A DNA stretch of 64,000 nucleotides from assembly GCA_934281605.1 (NCBI GenBank), contig CAKQXD010000001.1, forward strand, positions 248,001 through 312,000. The letters run 5' to 3'. The stretch is from an uncultured Clostridia bacterium (GTDB lineage: Bacteria > Bacillota > Clostridia > Peptostreptococcales > Anaerovoracaceae). Below, piece by piece: positions 7,411 to 16,075 of this stretch. How positions within the stretch are numbered: the first letter of the stretch is position 1; each line of letters begins with the position of its first letter. A program made the translations under genes and the position numbers. The notes under the pieces are model-generated. The model had not been told where the DNA came from. It saw nothing but the letters and a program-made list of their open reading frames with translations, and searched no databases.

Positions 7411-9921
7411 ATGAAGTATAAGTGGAAACGCGTTTTAGCGGTAGTGTTTCTGTTCATTATCGTTGCGGGATGGTATGTGACCGTATGCGGTATTGGACCG
7501 GTGAAACCGATTCAGGATCGGATGAAACTGGGACTGGACATCAAGGGCGGCGTTTACGTCGTTATGGAAGCGAAGACGGATCTCAAGGGCGATGAGCTGC
7601 GGAAAGCTATGGAGCAGACGCAGGCTGTCATCGAAGAGAGAGTAAACCAGATGGGTCTGGCAGAACCTGTCGTTACCATTGAAGGTGACAAGCGGATCCG
7701 TGTGGAACTGCCCGGAGCAGAGGATGCCAAGGAAGCCATCGAACAGATCGGTAAAACGGCGCAGCTGCAGTTCGCACTGGCGGACGGGACCATCGTGCTG
7801 GATGGCGGAGATGTCAAAGATGCAGCGGTGACCACCGATCAGGATTCTGCCGGATATGCAGTAGCACTGGAATTCGACAGCAAAGGTGCCGATGCATTCT
7901 ACGAAGCGACGGCCAAGGCTTACAGCGGTGCCGTACAGTCTTCTGTAGAAGGTGTGAACAATGATGCGATCATGATCCTGCTGGATAACCAGATCATTTC
8001 CGCACCATCGGTAAATAAGGGACCGATCAGCGGAGGCAAGTGTACTATTACTGGAAACTTCTCACAGGAAGAAGCGTCCAACTTGACAGCTCTGATCAAA
8101 GGTGGCGCTCTGCCGCTGACTCTGGAAGAAGTCAATTCCTCGGTACAGTCGGCGAAAATCGGATACAACGCGCTGGAAATGAGCGTATACGCAGGCATGA
8201 TCGGTCTGGCTCTGATCCTGATCCTCATGGTAGTAGCTTACAGAGGACTGGGTATTGCAGCTGACCTGGCTCTCATGCTGTACGTGATCATCGTTCTCAA
8301 TATCATGGCGTGGATGGGCAGCGTGCTGACTCTGCCGGGAATCGCAGGTCTGATCCTGTCGGTCGGCATGGCGGTGGACGCCAACGTTATCATCTTCGCA
8401 CGAATACGAGAGGAAATCAGTGCGGGCAAGACCATACGCGTGGCGACCCAGGAAGGTTTCAAGCGGGCCATGGCTACAGTTATCGACTCCCAGGTAACGA
8501 CGCTGATCGCAGCGGTCATCCTGTATGAGATCGGAACCAGCTCGGTAAAGGGCTTCGCATGGACGTTCATGATCGGTATCGTAGTGGGTATCTTCACAGC
8601 GGTTGTAGTGACCCAGCTTTACGTTGGCATCATGGCGGACAGCCGGAAGTTTGCCAAGAACAGCATGTTTGGTATCAAGAAGAACGGCCAGGCGTCATTC
8701 CATATCAAGAAAGAACTTCACTTTATTCGTTATAGAAAGATATTTTATATTATTTCCGTTGTGATCCTGGCGCTGGGCCTGGTATTCGGCGTAGCGAGAG
8801 GCCTCAACTACGGTATCGACTTCACTGGAGGCACCATGATCCAGATGGATATGGGCAAGGAAGTCAAGACTGCCGATGTAGAAAAAGCCATCAAGGATTA
8901 CAAGCTGAATCCGGAAATCATCTATTCCGGCGACGGTAACAAGGAAATCGTGATCCGTACCATCAAGTCCCTGGACAGCGACCAGCGAGCCAAGGTTATC
9001 AGTACGATCAATGAAAAATTTGGAACAACAGACGATGACGTCGTAGCAGAAGAACTCTTCGGACCATCCGTCGGCAAAGAACTGCGGAACAATGCATTCC
9101 TGGCAGTGCTGATTGCCGGTATCTGTATGCTGGTTTACATACGGTTCCGGTTCCGTCAGTGGCGGTTCGGCGGAGCGGCGCTTCTGGGCGTGCTCCACGA
9201 CGTGCTGATCGTTATCGCATTCTATGCGATCTTCAATGTCACGATCAACAACCCGTTCATTGCGGGTATCCTGACGGTAGTCGGCTACTCCATCAACGAC
9301 ACTATCGTAGTCTTCGACCGTATCCGTGAAAACCTGCGGCTCAAGCGGAGCATGCAGCTGGATCTGCTCATCGACCAGAGTATCACCCAGACTATCGGAC
9401 GTTCCCTGATGACGTCGGCAACGACCCTGATCGTTATGGTGCCGATGCTGATCATGTCCGGCTCTGCTATCCGCGAATTCGTCGTGCCGCTTATGGTCGG
9501 CATCATCGCCGGAGCATATTCCTCCATCGCGATGTGCAGCCCGCTGTATTATGAGTTCAGCAAGCGCAAGAAGGTTTCCAAGTACGAGAAACAGGTAAAG
9601 GCTTCGACCAAGAACAGCAAGAAGGACAAGAAAAAGTCCAAGAAGCAGGAAGAAGCCAAGATTCAGGACGATGAACTGGAAAAAACAGTAGAAGTTTCTG
9701 AGATGACCGCTGCGGATCCTGCAAATGATACAGTTAAGGCTTCTGATGCGGCAAACGATACAGCCGCGCAGACCAGCGCTTCCGACGATGCTGCAAAGTC
9801 CGCTGCGGACGCTTTGCAGAAGGAAGAAGGAGCCGAGAAGAAGGAGGCTCCTAAGAAGCCGAAGAACACCATGGATCAGAAACGTTCCAAACGGTATGTG
9901 AAAGGAAATCAGAAAAAGTAA
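7411..9921 (+). CDS. secDF: Protein translocase subunit SecDF (fused SecD and SecF)
   Basis: SecDF uses the proton gradient to pull exported proteins out of the SecYEG channel. The N-terminal SecD half shows LGLDIKGGVYVVMEA in the first external domain and SVGMAVDANVIIFARIREE in its TM4 region. The SecF half begins near residue 430 and shows GIDFTGGTMIQMDM and VGYSINDTIVVFDRIREN. Twelve membrane helices are expected. SecD and SecF are separate genes in many Clostridia, while Bacillus has the fusion. A charged, low-complexity tail of about 115 residues (Lys/Glu, then Ala/Asp) follows the last helix and carries two CTGCAAAG octamers in opposite orientation (9791 and 9812). Confidence 0.97.
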   Translation: MKYKWKRVLAVVFLFIIVAGWYVTVCGIGPVKPIQDRMKLGLDIKGGVYVVMEAKTDLKGDELRKAMEQTQAVIEERVNQMGLAEPVVTIEGDKRIRVELPGAEDAKEAIEQIGKTAQLQFALADGTIVLDGGDVKDAAVTTDQDSAGYAVALEFDSKGADAFYEATAKAYSGAVQSSVEGVNNDAIMILLDNQIISAPSVNKGPISGGKCTITGNFSQEEASNLTALIKGGALPLTLEEVNSSVQSAKIGYNALEMSVYAGMIGLALILILMVVAYRGLGIAADLALMLYVIIVLNIMAWMGSVLTLPGIAGLILSVGMAVDANVIIFARIREEISAGKTIRVATQEGFKRAMATVIDSQVTTLIAAVILYEIGTSSVKGFAWTFMIGIVVGIFTAVVVTQLYVGIMADSRKFAKNSMFGIKKNGQASFHIKKELHFIRYRKIFYIISVVILALGLVFGVARGLNYGIDFTGGTMIQMDMGKEVKTADVEKAIKDYKLNPEIIYSGDGNKEIVIRTIKSLDSDQRAKVISTINEKFGTTDDDVVAEELFGPSVGKELRNNAFLAVLIAGICMLVYIRFRFRQWRFGGAALLGVLHDVLIVIAFYAIFNVTINNPFIAGILTVVGYSINDTIVVFDRIRENLRLKRSMQLDLLIDQSITQTIGRSLMTSATTLIVMVPMLIMSGSAIREFVVPLMVGIIAGAYSSIAMCSPLYYEFSKRKKVSKYEKQVKASTKNSKKDKKKSKKQEEAKIQDDELEKTVEVSEMTAADPANDTVKASDAANDTAAQTSASDDAAKSAADALQKEEGAEKKEAPKKPKNTMDQKRSKRYVKGNQKK

Positions 9922-9937
9922 GGGTTGACGGACGAAG

Positions 9938-12151
9938 ATGAAGAAAAGAAGCGAGTTTTTAGATACAATTTTAGAATATAATCCCAATTACGATATCGAC
10001 TTGATCGCTCACGCCTACGATGTGGCGGAGGAAATGCACCGCGGTCAGCTGAGAAAATCGGGGGAACCGTATTTGATCCACCCCATGGCGGTGGCGGAGA
10101 TCCTGGCTGATCTGGGAATGGACGAAGAAACCATCGTGGCGGGACTTCTTCATGACGTCGTCGAAGATACTTCCTACACGGAAGAAGAACTGATCGTAGA
10201 TTTCGGGGAGGATGTGGCCATGCTGGTAGACGGCGTCACCAAGCTGGCCTCCCTGAAATTTGAGAGCAAAGAGGAACGGCAGGCGGAGAACCTGCGGAAG
10301 ATGTTTCTGGCAATGTCCAAAGACATCCGGGTCCTGATCATCAAGCTTTCCGACCGGCTTCACAATCTGCGGACCATCAACTACATGACCCACGACAAGA
10401 TCATCGAAAAGTGCCGGGAGACGCTGGACATCTACGCGCCGCTGGCTGCTCGTCTGGGTATGTACGCCATCAAGATGGAGCTGGAGGATATCGCGCTGAA
10501 ATTCCTGGAGCCGGAGGCCTATTACGACCTGGCGGAGCAGGTGAGCCAGCGCAAGGATGAGAGAGAAGACGCCATCAACGACGTGGTGGAACGGATCGAC
10601 AATGCCCTGAAGGACATCGATATCCACTACGACATTTACGGTCGTTCCAAACACTTTTACAGCATATACAAGAAAATGAAATTTCAGCATAAGACGCTGG
10701 ATGAGATCTTTGACCTGATGGCGGTGCGGATCATCGTGGACAGCGTCAAGGACTGCTACGCTGTGCTGGGTCTGGTGCATACCATGTGGACTCCGATCCC
10801 GGGCCGGTTCAAGGACTATATCGCCATGCCGAAGCCTAACATGTACCAGTCGCTCCATACGACAGTGGTAGGGGATAACGGCAAGCCGTTTGAGATCCAG
10901 ATCCGGACTTACGAGATGCACAAGATCGCAGAATACGGTATCGCAGCTCACTGGAAATACAAAGAAGGAATCACTTCCGACAAGGAAGAGGTGAATCTGT
11001 CCTGGCTGCGTCAGGCTCTGGAGTGGCAGAAGGACGCCAACGATCCGAAGGAATTCATGGAATCGCTGAAAATGGATCTGTTCTCCAGTCAGGTATTCGT
11101 ATTTACGCCAAATGGAGACGTTATAGAGCTTCCGGCAGGCGCGACGCCGCTGGACTTCGCCTTTAAGATCCACTCCGACGTCGGCTACAAGTGCATCGGC
11201 GCCAAAGATAACGGCAAGATGGTCACCATCGACCACCCGCTGGAAAACGGCGATATCGTCGAGATCGTTACCAATCCTAATGCGGCGGGACCTAGCATCG
11301 ACTGGCTGAAGATTGCCAAGAGCAGCTCTGCGCGGAATAAGATCCGTCAGTGGCTGAAAAAAGAAAACAAAACGGATGCGGTGGACAAGGGCAAAGACCT
11401 GATCGACCGATATATGAGAAAGAAAGGCTATGATCCGAGAGAACTTCTGAAGAATGCTTTCGTTAATAAGGCGGTCAAAGCTTTAGGCTATAAGAACTCG
11501 GATGAGCTGTACACTCAGCTTTCCAACGGGGGAACTTTGCAGAGCAAGCTGATGAACCTGCTCCTCGGCTACGAAGAGGAAGAGAAGCATGAGGAAGCGG
11601 CGGAAAAAGAGCAGAGCCTGCTGGACAACCTCCACGAGATTAGCGAACGGGCACAGCGGAGAGCGCAGAACGCCCGGAAGATGCGGAAGAATGAGAAATC
11701 CGGCGTGAAGGTAGAAGGGGTGGATAACCTGATGATTCGTATGGCGCGGTGCTGCAATCCGGTGCCGGGAGACGACATCATCGGCTTTATCACCAAGGGC
11801 CGCGGCATCTCCGTTCACAGACGGGACTGCGACAACCTGAAATCCCTGCCTCCACAGGAGCGGGCACGCTTCATCGACGTCAGCTGGGATACAGACAACA
11901 CGCAGGACAAGTCCTTCAATGCGGAGCTGACGCTGATTGCCAAGGATCAGAAGAGCATGATCTCCAGTATCTCGAAAATCTGCGAGGATCTGGACGTGAA
12001 TATTTCCGGTCTCAACGCCAAGGCAAACAAAGACGAGACTGTTGTCATCAACCTGAACCTGTCCATTCAGAACAAGGAGCAGATGGAGAAAATCATCCGG
12101 TCATTGAAGAATGTCCCGGGTATCATGGAGGCGTATCGGACGAAATCATGA
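9938..12151 (+). CDS. rel: Bifunctional (p)ppGpp synthetase/hydrolase Rel
   Basis: Rel is the ribosome-associated alarmone enzyme of the stringent response. The order is an HD hydrolase domain (LLHDVVEDT near residue 72, SDRLHNLRT near 140), a synthetase domain (YGRSKHFYSIYKKM near 230, DLMAVRIIV, MPKPNMYQSLHTT near 300), a TGS domain (VFVFTPNGDVIELPAG near 388), a zinc-finger/helical region with RCCNPVPGDDI, and a C-terminal ACT domain. At 737 aa it is full length, and both catalytic halves look intact. The stop codon overlaps the dtd start in ATGA, so the two are translationally coupled. Confidence 0.97.
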   Translation: MKKRSEFLDTILEYNPNYDIDLIAHAYDVAEEMHRGQLRKSGEPYLIHPMAVAEILADLGMDEETIVAGLLHDVVEDTSYTEEELIVDFGEDVAMLVDGVTKLASLKFESKEERQAENLRKMFLAMSKDIRVLIIKLSDRLHNLRTINYMTHDKIIEKCRETLDIYAPLAARLGMYAIKMELEDIALKFLEPEAYYDLAEQVSQRKDEREDAINDVVERIDNALKDIDIHYDIYGRSKHFYSIYKKMKFQHKTLDEIFDLMAVRIIVDSVKDCYAVLGLVHTMWTPIPGRFKDYIAMPKPNMYQSLHTTVVGDNGKPFEIQIRTYEMHKIAEYGIAAHWKYKEGITSDKEEVNLSWLRQALEWQKDANDPKEFMESLKMDLFSSQVFVFTPNGDVIELPAGATPLDFAFKIHSDVGYKCIGAKDNGKMVTIDHPLENGDIVEIVTNPNAAGPSIDWLKIAKSSSARNKIRQWLKKENKTDAVDKGKDLIDRYMRKKGYDPRELLKNAFVNKAVKALGYKNSDELYTQLSNGGTLQSKLMNLLLGYEEEEKHEEAAEKEQSLLDNLHEISERAQRRAQNARKMRKNEKSGVKVEGVDNLMIRMARCCNPVPGDDIIGFITKGRGISVHRRDCDNLKSLPPQERARFIDVSWDTDNTQDKSFNAELTLIAKDQKSMISSISKICEDLDVNISGLNAKANKDETVVINLNLSIQNKEQMEKIIRSLKNVPGIMEAYRTKS

Positions 12152-12597
12152 GAGCGGTAGTACAGAGAGTGGCAAAGAGCCGCGTCACGGTAGACGACCG
12201 GGTCAGCGGTGAAATAGGGAAGGGTCTGATGATCCTCATCGGAGTCGGAGACGGCGACACGGAAAAAGATGCGTCCTACATCGCATCGAAAACAGCCGGT
12301 CTTCGGATCTTTGAAGATGAAAACGATAAGATGAACCTTTCGGTCAAGGATGTAGGCGGCGATATTTTAGCCGTGTCCCAGTTTACTTTGCTTGGGGATG
12401 TGCGAAAGGGGAAGCGTCCCAGCTTTTCCTCCGCAGCCAGACCGGAAGAGGCGGATCGCCTGTATCAGAAGGTGATCGAAGAGCTGCGGCAGGACGGACT
12501 TCGTGTGGAGGAGGGCGTATTCCAGACTCACATGATGGTGGATATTTTAAACGACGGTCCGGTGACGATCCTGCTGGACAGCCGGAAAAATTTTTAA
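12148..12597 (+). CDS. dtd: D-aminoacyl-tRNA deacylase
   Basis: Dtd removes D-amino acids (and Gly) mischarged on tRNAs. The 149-aa protein starts MRAVVQRVAKSRVTV and holds the family motifs SQFTLLGD near residue 77 and NDGPVTILLDS near the C-terminus, which form the cross-subunit active site. The start at 12148 shares ATGA with the rel stop, a pairing common in Firmicutes. The stop is followed within about 10 bases by the tandem intercistronic repeat described at 12605. Confidence 0.95.
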   Translation: MRAVVQRVAKSRVTVDDRVSGEIGKGLMILIGVGDGDTEKDASYIASKTAGLRIFEDENDKMNLSVKDVGGDILAVSQFTLLGDVRKGKRPSFSSAARPEEADRLYQKVIEELRQDGLRVEEGVFQTHMMVDILNDGPVTILLDSRKNF

Positions 12598-12604
12598 GGA
12601 AATA

Positions 12605-12682
12605 ATGCCCGCAAGGGGCAACAAATAAAGGAGCACCCCGGGGCGCGTCAATGTTGCCCGCAAGGGGCAACAAATAAAGGAG
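12605..12682 (+). repeat. Intercistronic repeat, site A (one full and one 5'-truncated unit)
   Basis: The full unit (12634-12682, 49 bases) consists of CACCCCGGGGCGCGTCAATG, a hairpin (TTGCCC, loop GCAAG, GGGCAA at 12654-12670), then CAAATAAAGGAG. A preceding partial unit (12605-12633) has the same hairpin core and the same CAAATAAAGGAG end but lacks the palindrome half. The last GGAG serves as Shine-Dalgarno for the MBL gene at 12689. Related units lie at 19064-19157 and 24018-24064. Confidence 0.85.
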
Positions 12683-12688
12683 TTTTAC

Positions 12689-13312
12689 ATGCGTATCACA
12701 AATCTGCCCAGCGGAGCGCTGCAGGCAAACACTTATTTAGTAGTAGACGAAAACACAAACGAAGGATTCATCGTAGATCCGGGCGGTTACAATAAAGTCC
12801 TGACCAAGGAAGTGCAGGAGAACAACGTGAAGATCAAGTACATCATCCTGACCCACGGTCACTCCGACCACATCTGCGGAGTCAACGAGCACAAAGCCGA
12901 CTTCCCAGATGCTAAAGTCGTAGCCTACAAGGACGAAGAAGCCATGCTGGAAGATCCGAACCTGAACCAGAGCCCTGGATTCGGCGTGCCGTATTCCACC
13001 AAGGCTGACATCCTGGTAAACGACGGCGACGAGCTGAAGGTGGGCGACGCTACATTAAAGTTCATCCATACGCCGGGACACACAACCGGCGGAATGTGCA
13101 TCTACGTGGAAGCCGCCAAGGCCCTGTTCAGCGGCGATACGTTGTTCTGCCAGTCCATCGGCAGAACCGACTTCCCGGGAGGATCCTACCGCGAGATCAT
13201 GGATTCTATCCGCAAGAAGCTGTTCCTGCTGCCAGATGACACCAACGTGTTCCCAGGACATATGGGCCCGACCAGCATAGGCTTTGAAAAGGAGAACAAT
13301 CCTTTTGTATAG
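12689..13312 (+). CDS. MBL-fold metallo-hydrolase (glyoxalase II-like)
   Basis: This 207-aa single-domain metallo-beta-lactamase fold protein carries the metal-binding signature THGHSDH near residue 55, a second His in HTPGHTTGGM near 131, and Asp in SGDTLF near 150. It resembles YqgX/GloB-type enzymes that hydrolyse thioesters such as S-lactoylglutathione analogues, but the substrate is not proven. It is translated from the Shine-Dalgarno at the end of the site A repeat. Its position between dtd and hemZ is conserved in many Clostridia. Confidence 0.9.
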   Translation: MRITNLPSGALQANTYLVVDENTNEGFIVDPGGYNKVLTKEVQENNVKIKYIILTHGHSDHICGVNEHKADFPDAKVVAYKDEEAMLEDPNLNQSPGFGVPYSTKADILVNDGDELKVGDATLKFIHTPGHTTGGMCIYVEAAKALFSGDTLFCQSIGRTDFPGGSYREIMDSIRKKLFLLPDDTNVFPGHMGPTSIGFEKENNPFV

Positions 13313-14807
13313 ATGCAGTATTTACGGAACAGAAAAAATCAATCAATATGAAGAGCTGATCAAGGTGTTTCTGCAGCCGGGTGAATACGAGATCTCCGGG
13401 GCTTTAGAAGTGCCGGACGATCTTCCTGCAAAGAGTTCGGCCGAGGCTTCTGCAAAGGATCCGGCGGGCGATACGGAGAAGAAGACGTTTTTCGGCGTGC
13501 TGCAGCAGGCTGCTGCAAAGATCGCCGAGGTGGCAGAGCAGTCGGTACAGGACATGGCGACCGTCTGCGTCTTTGACGGCGATAAGGATGCGGTCAAAAG
13601 GCAGATCTACCGGGATCTGAAGGCCTTGACGGGTAAACAGCCTAAATGGGGCATCCTTACGGGGATCCGTCCCGTCAAAATGGCCAGTGAATTAGTGCGA
13701 AAGACGGGAGATCCGGCGAAGGCGAGACGGATTCTTCTGGACGATTATCTGATGTCGCCTGAAAAGGCGGATCTGGTCCTGGAAATCTACCAGTACCAGC
13801 AGGAAATCACGGGAAGACCGAAGGATAACAGCTTGTCCTTATATCTGGGGATCCCGTTCTGTCCGACCAGGTGCTTATACTGCTCCTTCACTTCCAACCA
13901 GGTGAAGAAACCGGAGATCGACCGATACCTGGAAGCACTTTTCCACGAAATCGAATTCGCAGGAAAGGGCGTAACAGAAGACGGCTACGAGATCGAATCC
14001 ATCTACATCGGTGGCGGAACGCCGACCACATTAGCTGAAGAACAGCTGGAAGCTTTTCTTCAGAAGATCACAGAGCATTTCGACCTGTCGAAAGTAAAGG
14101 AATTTACTGTGGAAGCGGGACGGCCAGACACCATCACGGCGGGCAAGCTGGAAGTCATGAAACGCTACGGTGTGGATCGCATCAGCATCAATCCGCAGAC
14201 CATGAAGCAGGAGACGTTGGATATCATCGGGAGAGCTCATACAGTGGACGACGTAGAAGCAGCCTTTGCAGTGGCGAAGGAACACGGCCCGGGGATCATC
14301 AACACCGATCTGATCGCAGGACTGCCGGGAGAAGACTTTGCAGATTTCAAACGAAGTCTTGACCGGATCGTAGAGCTGGGAGCGGGAAACATCACCCTCC
14401 ACACTCTGGCGGTGAAGAGAGCATCCAGACTAAAAGAAATGGATGGAGAGTTCAACTACCGCAACGAAGAGCTGCGTGAGGAGATGCTTTCCTATGCCAT
14501 GGAGACGCTGCGGGCGAAGGGATACCGTCCGTATTATCTTTACAGACAGAAACATACATCAGGCAACACAGAGAACATCGGATTCTGCAGAGACGATGCG
14601 GCGTCCGTTTATAATATCAGGATCATGGAGGAGGCGCAGTCCATTCTGGCACTGGGCGCCGGAGGCATCAGCAAGATCTGGTTTCCGGCGGAGAACCGGC
14701 TGGAGCGCGTCGCCAACGTATCCAACTACGAGATCTACATCGAGCGGATCGATGAGATGACAGAGCGCAAGAAAAACGGTTTTTTTGGAAAAAATACATG
14801 GAGGTAA
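13305..14807 (+). CDS. hemZ: Oxygen-independent coproporphyrinogen III dehydrogenase-like HemZ
   Basis: A radical SAM enzyme of the HemN/HemZ family, 500 aa. The cluster motif CPTRCLYC (CxxxCxxC) lies near residue 187, followed by YIGGGTPTTL and the FTVEAGRPDTI and INPQTM segments typical of the family. TTG 13305 was chosen because AGGAG (13290-13294) lies 10 bases upstream; TTG 13284 is an alternative giving seven more residues. The start overlaps the MBL gene by 8 bases. A variable linker around residues 40-60 (AKSSAEASAKDPAGDTEKK) is unlike the family and contains two CTGCAAAG octamers. No other haem gene is seen here, so the haem role is from family knowledge only. Confidence 0.9.
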   Translation: MYRCSIYGTEKINQYEELIKVFLQPGEYEISGALEVPDDLPAKSSAEASAKDPAGDTEKKTFFGVLQQAAAKIAEVAEQSVQDMATVCVFDGDKDAVKRQIYRDLKALTGKQPKWGILTGIRPVKMASELVRKTGDPAKARRILLDDYLMSPEKADLVLEIYQYQQEITGRPKDNSLSLYLGIPFCPTRCLYCSFTSNQVKKPEIDRYLEALFHEIEFAGKGVTEDGYEIESIYIGGGTPTTLAEEQLEAFLQKITEHFDLSKVKEFTVEAGRPDTITAGKLEVMKRYGVDRISINPQTMKQETLDIIGRAHTVDDVEAAFAVAKEHGPGIINTDLIAGLPGEDFADFKRSLDRIVELGAGNITLHTLAVKRASRLKEMDGEFNYRNEELREEMLSYAMETLRAKGYRPYYLYRQKHTSGNTENIGFCRDDAASVYNIRIMEEAQSILALGAGGISKIWFPAENRLERVANVSNYEIYIERIDEMTERKKNGFFGKNTWR

Positions 14808-14810
14808 GTT

Positions 14811-16073
14811 ATGCTGACCAATGCGCCGAAGGGCACGAAAGACATGATGCCGGATCAGGCATACAAATGGCACTATATCGAAGAGGCGTTTGCAGAGATC
14901 TGCCGGACTTACGGATTTCAGGAGATCCGCACGCCGGTATTCGAGCACACCGAGCTGTTTCAGCGAGGCGTAGGCGACACGACGGACATCGTCCAGAAGG
15001 AGATGTACTCCTTCCAGGATTATGGCAAACGGAACATCACATTAAAGCCGGAGGGCACGTCTCCGGTGGTGCGGGCTTACGTAGAACACAAGCTGTTCGC
15101 AGGACCGCAGCCGACGAAATTTTACTATAACACCCCGTGCTTCCGCTATGAGAAGCCTCAGTCAGGGAGGCTGAGAGAATTCCACCAGTTCGGGATCGAG
15201 ACTTTCGGCACTCACGACATGATGGCCGATGCGGAGATCATCGCACTGGCAAGCGACTTCCTGAAGCAGATGGGGGTCACGGATATCGAGCTTCGCATCA
15301 ACAGCGTGGGCTGCCCGGAATGCCGTAAAAACCACAGAGCGGCACTGCGGGAATTCCTGAAGCCGAAATACGATGAACTTTGCGACACCTGCAAAGACCG
15401 TTTTGACCGGAACCCGATGCGTATTTTAGACTGCAAGTCGCCGGTATGCCACGAACTGGTACAGGGAGCACCGATGATGCTGGACTATCTCTGCGACGAC
15501 TGCAAAGACGCATTCGAGCAGCTGAAGGCAAATCTGGACGCCATGGGTATCGAGTACGTGGTGGATCCGGGGATCGTCCGCGGTCTGGACTATTATACTA
15601 AGACAGCCTTTGAATTTGTAACGACTAAGATCGGCGCACAGGGAACGGTCTGCGGCGGCGGTCGTTACGACCATCTGGTGGAAGAGATCGGCGGACCGGA
15701 AACGCCGGGCGTTGGATTCGGACTTGGCAAAGAGCGTCTGCTCCTCACCATGGAAGCCTGCGGCGTAGAAATCCCGGAACCTGTAGGAGCCGACGTGTTC
15801 ATCGCAGTCATGGGCGACAGCGCCAAGGCGGCAGGACTTAAAATGATGCACGAGCTGCGTCAGGCCGGAGTTGCCGTGCAGATGGACATCATGGGACGCA
15901 AGATCAAGAATCAGTTTAAATATGCCGACAGGATCCAGGCGAAAAAGACCATCGTCATCGGTGACGACGAGCTGGCAAACAACAGTGTGCAGCTCAAGGA
16001 CATGGCCACTTCCGAACAGACCATGGTGCCGCTGGATCGTATCGTAGAAATGCTGACAGAACAGGAGAAATAG
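14811..16073 (+). CDS. hisS: Histidyl-tRNA synthetase
   Basis: Class II aminoacyl-tRNA synthetase charging tRNA-His, 420 aa. Motif 2 is visible in FRYEKPQSGRLREFHQFG near residue 110, the histidine-binding loop in GLDYYTKTAFEF near 260, and motif 3 in GVGFGLGKERLLL near 305; an anticodon-binding domain ends the protein. GGAGG sits in the last codons of hemZ, three bases before whose stop the coupling region begins. aspS follows after two bases, the common hisS-aspS pair. Confidence 0.97.
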   Translation: MLTNAPKGTKDMMPDQAYKWHYIEEAFAEICRTYGFQEIRTPVFEHTELFQRGVGDTTDIVQKEMYSFQDYGKRNITLKPEGTSPVVRAYVEHKLFAGPQPTKFYYNTPCFRYEKPQSGRLREFHQFGIETFGTHDMMADAEIIALASDFLKQMGVTDIELRINSVGCPECRKNHRAALREFLKPKYDELCDTCKDRFDRNPMRILDCKSPVCHELVQGAPMMLDYLCDDCKDAFEQLKANLDAMGIEYVVDPGIVRGLDYYTKTAFEFVTTKIGAQGTVCGGGRYDHLVEEIGGPETPGVGFGLGKERLLLTMEACGVEIPEPVGADVFIAVMGDSAKAAGLKMMHELRQAGVAVQMDIMGRKIKNQFKYADRIQAKKTIVIGDDELANNSVQLKDMATSEQTMVPLDRIVEMLTEQEK

Positions 16074-16075
16074 CA

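Noticed and set aside
8695..9987. A 430-codon open frame on the - strand over secDF, and a 421-codon one over rel (9971-11236)
   Set aside because: They lie opposite well-supported genes, have no homologous motifs, are rich in His/Asp/Arg as expected for antisense of CTG/GAT/CAG-biased codons, and lack start signals.
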